From Poa pratensis (lineage: Eukaryota; Streptophyta; Magnoliopsida; Poales; Poaceae): DNA of 64,000 nt. Below, in pieces: positions 57,358 through 64,000 of this stretch. Both the position numbers and the translations under genes were made by a program. Within the stretch, counting starts at the first letter, position 1; each line of letters begins with the position of its first letter. The stretch spans positions 23,473,421 to 23,537,420 of the forward strand of contig CAMZMU010000075.1 of the NCBI GenBank assembly GCA_947311845.1, written 5' to 3'. The notes beneath the pieces were generated by a model, which saw only the letters and a program-made list of their open reading frames with translations, made no database searches and was not told the origin of the DNA.

Positions 57358-57863
57358 CTAAGCATCGTCGTCATCGTCACAGAGGACGACAACGTCTTCG
57401 TCGCCGGCGGGCCCTTGCCGTTGCTTGAGGCCTCGGCATCGTTGGCGAGCGGGTTGCCGGAGCCTGAGGCCTCGGCATCGTGGCGAGCGGCTTTCCACTT
57501 GGCCAAACGCTTTGCCGCGGCGCCCATCCAGAGCCGTATCTGCTTCTTGGCCTCCTTCCTGGCGCGCAGCAGCGCGCGCACCCATTCCCGACGAAGAGAG
57601 TCGAAAGACTCCTCGACCACGCGATGCACCTCAGTTCCTCACGCCACGCCGACGCGATGGACATCTCCACCAAATTATGCTCCTCTAATTCTTCTGGGTG
57701 GCCAGTGGCTCCTCCTGCGACGAACCCGAATAGCTGTCTTCGGGCTCCTCCACCGTGAGATCAACGAAGTTACCCCCAGCTCCATGCGCTGGGGGCAGCT
57801 CCTCCTTCGCCTCAGTGGACAGCAGCTCCTCCGACAACGACGGCGCGAGGGCCAGATCTGCCA
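57358..57863 (-). pseudogene. CACTA-borne protein 2, acidic SIM-like tail, frameshifted
   Basis: Starts MADLALAPSLSEELLSTEAK. A first acidic-hydrophobic motif NFVDLTVEEPEDS comes near residue 35. The frame stops at 57685, but matching-looking sequence goes on in other frames: EELEEHNLVEMSIASAWREE, then HRVVEESFDSLRREWVRALL and RARKEAKKQIRLWM, then NDAEASSNGK, ending DEDVVVLCDDDDDA with stop at 57358. About three 1-base shifts are needed. Shares its tail layout with protein 1 at 58179. An upstream TATATATT-like box lies near 57935. Unknown function; not a transposase I recognise. Confidence 0.45.
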
Positions 57864-58178
57864 TGGCTTCTGTGCTGTGCGGCATTGTACAAAAGCTAAC
57901 TAAACAACTATCCATGTCTGTCGAAGAAATATATAGGCAAGCAGGAGTAGGCCAAAAGGCGGAAACACCATGGTATTTCATACTAAGCGAAAATTCTGAA
58001 AAAGCGTGTGCGATGAGTGAACAACACGCACGGAGGTTTTTTGCTAAAGCGTGTGCAATCTGACAAGAACACACACATATACCTCACAAACAACGGTGTG
58101 CGATTTACGAACAACACACACGGCTTGCACACAGTAAGCGTGTGCGATAGTGGAACAAAAGGCTTACAATAATCTACA

Positions 58179-58676
58179 CTACTCCTCCTCGTCGGAATCG
58201 GAGATGCAGATTATATCCGCATTCGCCTTGCCGGAGCATGTGGCCTCTGCATCATTGAATGCGCGTGATCTGTCTTCTTCTAGCTTCTTGGCGATGGAGT
58301 CTTCGACCGCGCGATGCTCTTCAATCATGGCCCGGTCGTCCTCGTCAGTGTTCTCGGCCTTGCGCATAGCCGACATGGCCTCCGCGGCCTCGAACTGATC
58401 TTCCTCGGCCTCGCGCTCAGCCACCTCCCACGACTCGAGACGCGCCTCGGCCTCGCGCTCAGAGGAATCCTCCGGCCTCTCCATCGCCGCGTCTTCGCTC
58501 TTCTCCAAATTCGCCTCCTCCTCCGGGCACTCGTTCTCCACGCGTCGATGGCGCGCAGGCGGGGAGGAGTTCCCGGAATCCGAAGACGGAGAGGAGTTCC
58601 CGGAAGCGGCGGCGGACGCGGCAATCCTCCACTGACCAGCACACGACAAGCGAGCGGTCTTCTTTTGGCGCACCAT
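58179..58676 (-). CDS. CACTA-borne protein 1, coiled-coil, acidic SIM-like tail
   Basis: 165 residues, intact, ATG start. A basic N-terminus (MVRQKKTARLS) is followed by a Ser/Pro region (NSSPSSDSGNSSPPARHRR), a long Glu/Arg/Ala-rich helix (about residues 45-135, with REAEARLESWEVAEREAEED), then NDAEATCSGKANADIICISD-SDEEE at the C-terminus. The last part, a hydrophobic I/V-rich strand followed by acidic residues, resembles a SUMO-interacting motif (inference). No catalytic domain. Protein 2 next door ends in the same NDAEA-x-x-SGK plus hydrophobic-acidic layout, suggesting duplication within the element. Confidence 0.5.
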   Translation of the reverse strand: MVRQKKTARLSCAGQWRIAASAAASGNSSPSSDSGNSSPPARHRRVENECPEEEANLEKSEDAAMERPEDSSEREAEARLESWEVAEREAEEDQFEAAEAMSAMRKAENTDEDDRAMIEEHRAVEDSIAKKLEEDRSRAFNDAEATCSGKANADIICISDSDEEE

Positions 58677-59108
58677 CGTGTACCTATAGTGAGTCTACGG
58701 TGGCGCCGCTGCTGAGTTCACTGATGAACGGCGGCGAGCAGCATTATATAGGACGAGGAAGCTGCCTCGTCGCCAACGCGTGGCAAACTGGAGGAGGCGA
58801 GAAGGATGTACAGTGTACACGCATCAAACGGAATACGATGAGGCAATTGAGATTATAGACGATTCGTGGAAGTAACGCGTGTGCGAAACAGAACAATAAT
58901 GCAGACGAGTTGCTACATCTAATCGTGTGCGATATATCGCCAACGCTCTAGAAAGCAAAACCGTGGGCGAATGTTTGACCAGCGAACACCTTTAAGGAAA
59001 TCGCACAAGGCTATAATTGCGAAGCGAATGCGATAGTGGATAACGCACACGGATAGCTGCTCCCGTGTGCGATGGCGGGGCCTTAAATTGTCCGATGTGT
59101 ACTTTTTG

Positions 59109-59240
59109 CCCTCTTGTTATATTTTTCTTCGGATCTTCCTCCTCGCGTCCCTCGCCGATCCACTTGAGTAAAACGGAACCAACAGGATAATCTCACAGGT
59201 TTTTAAACACGGAGAACAGATCGAGGGAACCAACAGGAGT
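59109..59240. repeat. Repeat unit copy B, part 3
   Basis: Corresponds to about 48812-48947 of copy A (CTTCCTCCTCGCGTCCCTCG; GAGGGAACCAACAGGAGTA). Confidence 0.85.
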
Positions 59241-60644
59241 AACATACATGCTAGACTGAAACCCCGGGTTGACTCCGCGTAATCCAGTTCCAGTCTACCC
59301 ACAACTCGTACAAGTGGAGCGAAGCATGGCAAGCACGGCCGATTACCCTCGCTCGTGCGGTTGGCCGGGTTTGACTTGAGTGCAGATGCAGACGGCAGAC
59401 AGAGCTAACTCTTGGTGTCCGTATCCTAGCACGCTGATCTGGCGCCGTTGGAGGAGCCTGCCAAACCATGAACCGGACGCGCAACCGCATGCCGAAGCCG
59501 ACGTGACCGTCCGTGGTGACCGTCAGCACGAGCTAGCGCGCGGTGCCAATGCGTCCATGGCCCCCGATCAGATGCCGCATGCAGCACGATGGCGCGACGC
59601 TCGCCACAGAACCAACGTACCGGACAGACACCCGTGCGTGCAGTGCCCGCCCGTATTCATGATCAAGATGCATCGGTGGTCCATGATTCCGTGCCCCGCC
59701 GCTGTTAGGTTCGGTTTGGGAAACTGTTTCTCCAAGTTCCCACGGAACAAGGATCCTTCGTCGCGTAGAGAACACTGTCACGGTCCGCATCTGTGTACAG
59801 GCATATGGTCCACTGGATTTGGACGGAGCCATGGATCATTCTCCGCCGGTGTCAGTCGATGTGCGCCGGTCGAGCTCGCCTTCGCCGGCACGGGACCGTG
59901 TGATGTGAGCCGTCGTTGTCGCCGCCATTACGAATGATGGACGGAGAGGCAGAGGAAACAGCAAATGCACACTAGCTCCGTCGATCGCTTGTCCCGGCAG
60001 GCAGGCACCCGTCGGCTCCGGCCAACCACCTCCAACGCTGACATGCTGCTCCCTCTCATAAACTCCCCGCACTTTCCGTATGTCACAAGTGAGGAGCCTG
60101 AACCCAGCTGATCGATCCCAACGGAAGAAGAAGCTTCACGTGGTTCCCCGCGCAGGTGGTATCTTCCAACCACCCGGAGTCCCGGACGACGCAATAGAAA
60201 ACGCCCCGCTAACCGCAGCACGGCTCCATCGCCTACCCATCCGATCCACCCATACATACATACATACACCGGCGCCGAATTGATTACTGAGACTTGGTTA
60301 GTAGGGGAGCCAGCAATAATAACATATCCCAACAGCAAGACAGACTGACAGAGGAGGAAGACGATCCAGCAGGCAGGAGGAAGACGTTCTCATTTGTATC
60401 CATCGCGGAAAAGGCTTTGGTACTGGTGTTTGGTAGTAGTAGCTTCTTCTTCTGGTTGACTTCTTGGAGGGATCTTTTGTTTCTTTTTAGGTTTGGTGAC
60501 CGATTGTTCCGTCCCAACTGATTCATCTAGCTTGCTGTCTGGGTCTCTCTGGGATTCTCCAGTTGTAGTGGATATATAGTTGTGTCTTCCTTTTCTGCTT
60601 TTGTCGTGGATGAGTGCTGCGAGTTTGGCAAGAGAGGGAGGATC
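59241..60644 (+). promoter_or_regulatory. Upstream region of the RING-H2 gene
   Basis: No transposon signature and no convincing ORF. Contains a (CATA)n run (about 60250-60268), a TATA-like GATATATAG (60571-60579) about 70 bases before the ATG, and a small upstream ORF (ATG at 60610, 15 codons, ends after the main ATG). Promoter role inferred from position. Confidence 0.4.
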
Positions 60645-61741
60645 ATGGCGCCGGTGAGGAGGCTAGGCTCAGGCTGGTCGTTTCTTGGCCATGAGATCAA
60701 GAGCAGCGACGGTTTCTCCGTCCCCGTCGGCGGGTCGACGTTGTTGCACGCGTCGGCGCCGGCGGCGGCCGTCGCGAGCCCGGACCCGGGCCGCCGTCCG
60801 CGGCGGCGAGGATCACGCCCGCGGTGCTGTTCATCACGGTGGTGCTGGCCGTGGTGCTGCTCGCCTCCGGGATGCTCCACGTCCTGCGCCGCCTCTTCCT
60901 CAAGACCCACCGCGCCAATGCCAGGGCCGAGGCCGTGGAGCGGCAGCTGCAGCAGCTCTTCCACCTGCACGAGGACGGCGCCGGCCCGGGGCTCGACCAG
61001 GCCGCCATCGACGCGCTGCCGGCCTTCGCCTACGCCGAGCTGTCCGCCGGGAAGGGACGCCAGTTCGACTGCGCCGTCTGCCTCTGCGAGTTCGCCGCCG
61101 AAGACCGCCTCCGCCTGCTCCCGCTCTGCGGCCACGCCTTCCACGTCGCCTGCATCGACACCTGGCTCGCTTCCAGCTCCACGTGCCCGCTCTGCCGCAC
61201 CTCGCTCTCGGTCCGCGCGCTCGCCGCCCCCGGTGCCGCCGCGGTGGACAACGCCTCCGCTGAGCCGGACATCGAGGAGCAGAAGCTGGAGGATGCCTCG
61301 CCGAAGGAGGTTGCCGTGGCAACCAGCGTCGTGCTCCCCGTCAGGCTCGGTCGGTTCAAAGCCGTGCAGGACAGTGCCACCGCCGACGGCGGAACGGGCA
61401 CCAGCAGCCGCCTCGACGGGAGGAGGTGCTTCTCCATGGCCTCCTCGTACCGGTACGTGCTCGCCGACGACAACCTGGTGGTGTCCGTACACTGGCGTCC
61501 CAGCGACGGCACCGCGGCCATGCGTCCCGACGTGACAGCGGCGAACAGCGACCAGCAGGGCAAGAAGGTCTGCGCCGCCAGCCGAGGCGACAGCTTCTCG
61601 GTGTCCAAGATCTGGCAGTGGCGCCGCAGCGGCAGGCGGCTCCCAGGCCTCCGCGCCGGCTCCTCATCCCCGACTGACGACGCCCTTCCGTGGGCGTCGC
61701 CGGCGAGCACACGCAGCACTAGGCAAGAAATCGACACTTGA
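60645..61741 (+). CDS. ATL-type RING-H2 E3 ubiquitin ligase, N-terminus frameshifted
   Basis: An ATL family protein (ATL13/ATL47-like group, inferred): a membrane-anchored RING-H2 ligase that passes ubiquitin from an E2 to targets. The main frame, open through 60824-61741, has a transmembrane segment ([20 protein letters not shown]), [18 protein letters not shown], the GLD-like segment [13 protein letters not shown], and the RING-H2 CAVCLCEF...[15 protein letters not shown]...CPLC, complete with C-x2-C, C-x-H-x2-H-x2-C and C-x2-C. The Pro after LPL is replaced by Leu/Cys, otherwise typical. The best ATG (60645) opens [15 protein letters not shown]... in another frame; one missing base in the GC-rich stretch 60770-60800 would join them. 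Single exon, as usual for ATLs. The Ser/Arg-rich C-terminus is unremarkable. Confidence 0.88.
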
Positions 61742-62961
61742 CACTGATAGAAATCTACACTACACACACAGTAGTACAACAACACACATGTTCCCTTTGT
61801 TGATCAGTAGCTAGTAATAAGCATTTCTTGGTAGAATTTTGCTGGTGATTGATCAGTGGATCATGTTCCTCACATGCCATATATTTTGGTGAATCTTTTT
61901 GCCTGCCTACTACCATCACAACAATGTACAAGCAGCATCAGAACTGACATCCAACTACAAATATTTGTACTGCATACTACAAATATTTTGTACTGCATGA
62001 CTGGAATATTCTTGTTTTCATCATCTTCCTGGACAAGTACTGCAAGATCTAGCTAGCATGGGCACTCATGTCAGTTTACTGTGGCTCTGTCCCAATCTGA
62101 GGTACCAAACACAGCATTACGGCGCTGCGACAGGTGTTCGTCTCCGGTGTCTTCTTCTCACCTGTGCTCCTCCTGTGTACCATTAAACCCACCAAAATCT
62201 GAACCGCTTGATACGCAAATGGTGGTGGCGTAGTCCTTGGCTCCTTGAGAGATCAATTAGGAGGATTAATGGCTGATGTACGATCGAGAGGTCTCCCAGC
62301 TAGCTAACTCATCAACTCCTGCCATTCTTCTAGCCGCAGCAACAACAGAATTAGCTGACTTTAATTAGGCTGTCTCTCGATGCTGCTAAGTTAGTTGCAC
62401 AGTGGTACAGTCTGCAGCGATCGACATTAATTTGGACCACGGAGGCTTTGGATATGCTGAATGATCGGGATCCAAGTGGGGCTGCTGCTTCAGCAACTCT
62501 TTTCGTGATTCTGATTCCTCCTCACTGTTAGTTACGAGGCCTTTTGGTTTGACTAGGGTTTACATATGTTTTGTTTAATTAGGTCAAGGAGACAGTGACT
62601 GTGCAACTAATCCTACTTTAGGGATGCAGAGGTAATTAAACTGTACTTACGCATTAACCCGTCAAGGTTGAGTAATGGTAAACCCGCAAACAGATGTTGA
62701 GTATGATAAGAACATGTGACCATACGTGGAAGGAATATACAACGCACGTTGCCGCGCAAAGCAGATAAGGTCAAATTTGATGATTAGGTAGGCAATGGTG
62801 CTTAATATAGGTTTGTTTGTTCAAAATTTTATAAGTTGGTTCAGCAAGATCGTATGGTTACACCATCTAGTCAACTTTGGCTGAGGGCACAACTGATCAA
62901 ACTATTTACGTTCAGTTTATGGTGGCTGAGATGTGTTTTAATGAACATACTTTATAATCTA
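61742..62961 (+). other. 3' flank of RING-H2 gene
   Basis: AT-rich, no ORF of note; short 3'UTR-like part to about 62050. A duplicated phrase TACAAATATTTTGTACTGCAT-like at 61955-61998. Nothing else recognised. Confidence 0.4.
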
Positions 62962-63168
62962 CTACCTCCGTTCCGAAATACTCCCTCCGTCCTAAAATAA
63001 CTGTCTTAGATTTGTCAAAAAGTAGATGTATGAGGGAGTATAAGATGTTCTAACTTTTCCTGATTTGGATGTACTGAGACGCGTTTTAGTGTGCAGATTC
63101 ACTCATTTCAGTTTGTATCTATTCTATGTAAAAATATCTAAAACATCCTATAATTTGGAACTATGGAG
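62962..63168. mobile_element. Stowaway-like MITE (outer)
   Basis: Starts CTACCTCCGTTCCGAAATA and ends ...CTATGGAG between TA dinucleotides (62960-62961; 63169-63170), as in Tc1/mariner-type Stowaway MITEs of Triticeae. Interrupted by another one at 62981. Confidence 0.75.
62981..63038. mobile_element. Small Stowaway-like MITE nested in the outer one
   Basis: 58 bp, CTCCCTCCGTCCTAAAATAA ... GTATGAGGGAG, flanked by TA on both sides (62979-62980; 63039-63040). Shorter than usual, so internally deleted. Confidence 0.75.
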
Positions 63169-63297
63169 TACTTCCGAAAAATGGGATTAATCCTTTCTCG
63201 ATCAACGTAGAAATAGTTTTTTTATGGTATACACTAATGGCCACCTAATCTTAGCACCGACTCCGGGTTGCTTGCTTACTTCTCATTTCTCCCATAA

Positions 63298-63571
63298 GAC
63301 TAGTCATAGTGGGGGATATAATAGGTAGTATCATGCGTGTCATGTTGGCAAAAAGATGACGTGTCACTGTAATTAATGATGAGAGAGATGATAGTGGTAA
63401 CATAAGTAGATACCGTAACATAGTGAATTTCAAGACAAGATGAGTCTATAATCTAATAAATCCACCGTTATATGCTACCACACATATGTTACTACCCACT
63501 ATGGAAGTGGTAACATAGATTAGTATCATATGCATGATACTAGTGCATGATACTTTCCAGTATGGCTAGTC
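63298..63571. mobile_element. Tourist-like MITE (274 bp)
   Basis: GACTAGTCATAGTGGGGG at the left and (reverse complement) GACTAGCCATACTGGAA at the right, with a perfect TAA target duplication (63295-63297; 63572-63574), the PIF/Harbinger-Tourist signature. No coding capacity. Confidence 0.8.
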
Positions 63572-64000
63572 TAATTAGTGTTTTCTTAAAAAAGAAGGAA
63601 AGGGGAATTGGTTAGTCAAATGGTAAAATAAAATAACTGAATTATTATATTCGCGGCAATACCAAATACAACCCTTTGAGCACCTACAAGCGAGGCTTGC
63701 ACTGGATGTATGGGTCTATTCTGATGTAGTTGTAGTCGGTACTCTCTTGGCATTGTACTTTTTTTTTGCAAAAAGGTACACCAATTGATTAAATAACCAT
63801 CGGTACCGATACAAAGAAGACTAAACGTAATATAATTCCAAATAGATTCTTGGAACACCTAGCAATGACTACAAGCACGTGAGAGATACGAAGACCACCC
63901 CCCCCCCCCCCCACACAATCACTGGAGTATGGCAATACTTGTCGTGGTATAGCTTATTGTAGTAAACAAATTGGAGCCATCGTTCTAAGGCCCTCAACAA
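63572..64000. other. Unassigned end of window
   Basis: AT-rich; a T run followed by GCAAAAAGGTACACCAATTG (63758-63790) may be a minus-strand LINE tail. A C run (about 63897-63912). No gene seen. Confidence 0.3.

Larger units (their letters stand above)
55066..59108 (-). mobile_element. CACTA element (4.0 kb), non-autonomous
   Basis: Left end CACTAGTACAGATCGGGCAA; right end on the minus strand CAAAAAGTACACATCGGACAA, the same TIR with its CACTA mutated. Many sub-terminal copies of ATCGCACACG / CGTGTGCGAT in both ends (for example 55109, 55172, 55194, 56943, 57005, 58017, 58850-59080). Copy A shows the empty site near 48811; the 3-bp duplication is imperfect (CTC/CCC). It carries two minus-strand ORFs but no recognisable CACTA transposase (TNPD). 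Confidence 0.82.

Noticed and set aside
60527..61492. Long minus-strand frame (321 codons) over the RING-H2 gene
   Set aside because: Shadow of the GC-rich gene on the other strand; no domain, and low-complexity Gly/Glu/Ala composition.

Overview
The window looks like intergenic, transposon-packed DNA of a large-genome grass, most likely a Triticeae species (wheat, Aegilops or barley group). The reasons are the nested Athila-type Ty3/gypsy elements with tRNA-Asp primer sites, several Ty1/copia elements, CACTA, hAT, MULE and Helitron DNA transposons, L1-type LINE remnants, Stowaway and Tourist MITEs, and only a handful of host genes. Family names are given at lineage level; species and TREP family names cannot be proved from sequence alone.

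Layout. 1-10105: an Athila-like LTR retrotransposon on + (5' LTR cut by the window edge; LTRs almost identical, pol broken). 10106-17450: small and decayed elements, namely a foldback MITE, CACTA and hAT ends, two minus-strand LINE remnants, and a 241-bp SMART/TRIM mini-retrotransposon sitting in a LINE RNase H. 17480-25803: on the minus strand, a chain of three retroelements (copia - SMART - copia) joined exactly at their tRNA-Met primer sites. 26547-27319: the LRR ectodomain of a receptor-like kinase (start codon frame broken). 27453-35247: a very young copia element with perfect TSD (GGACT), LTRs differing at 1 of 214 bp, a GC-rich non-retroviral ORF behind its 5' LTR, and an 806-bp hAT inserted in that ORF. 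35368-37237: a MULE with ~200-bp TIRs and a perfect 9-bp TSD. 37410-38808: a hAT with a decayed hATC domain. 39200-39361: a kinase-exon fragment of the same receptor-kinase type as the LRR gene. 39359-46148: a second Athila-like element, minus strand, gag-protease only (no pol).

46318-59240 is a repeated unit of about 2.6 kb in two copies. Copy A carries a solo LTR. Copy B is split by a Helitron (49670-53255) and a CACTA element (55066-59108) that encodes two related acidic-tailed proteins. Each copy is the empty site for insertions in the other, so the solo-LTR and Helitron boundaries are exact. 60645-61741 is the clearest host gene, an ATL-type RING-H2 ubiquitin ligase whose N-terminus is out of frame with the rest. 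61742-64000 is gene-poor and holds nested Stowaway MITEs and a Tourist-like MITE.

Two themes recur. First, several insertions are young by LTR identity but have frameshifted proteins, which means either non-autonomous elements mobilised in trans or residual single-base indel errors in the assembly. Second, the two Athila-like elements, on opposite strands, share a conserved 3' block with ORFs running antisense to the element.
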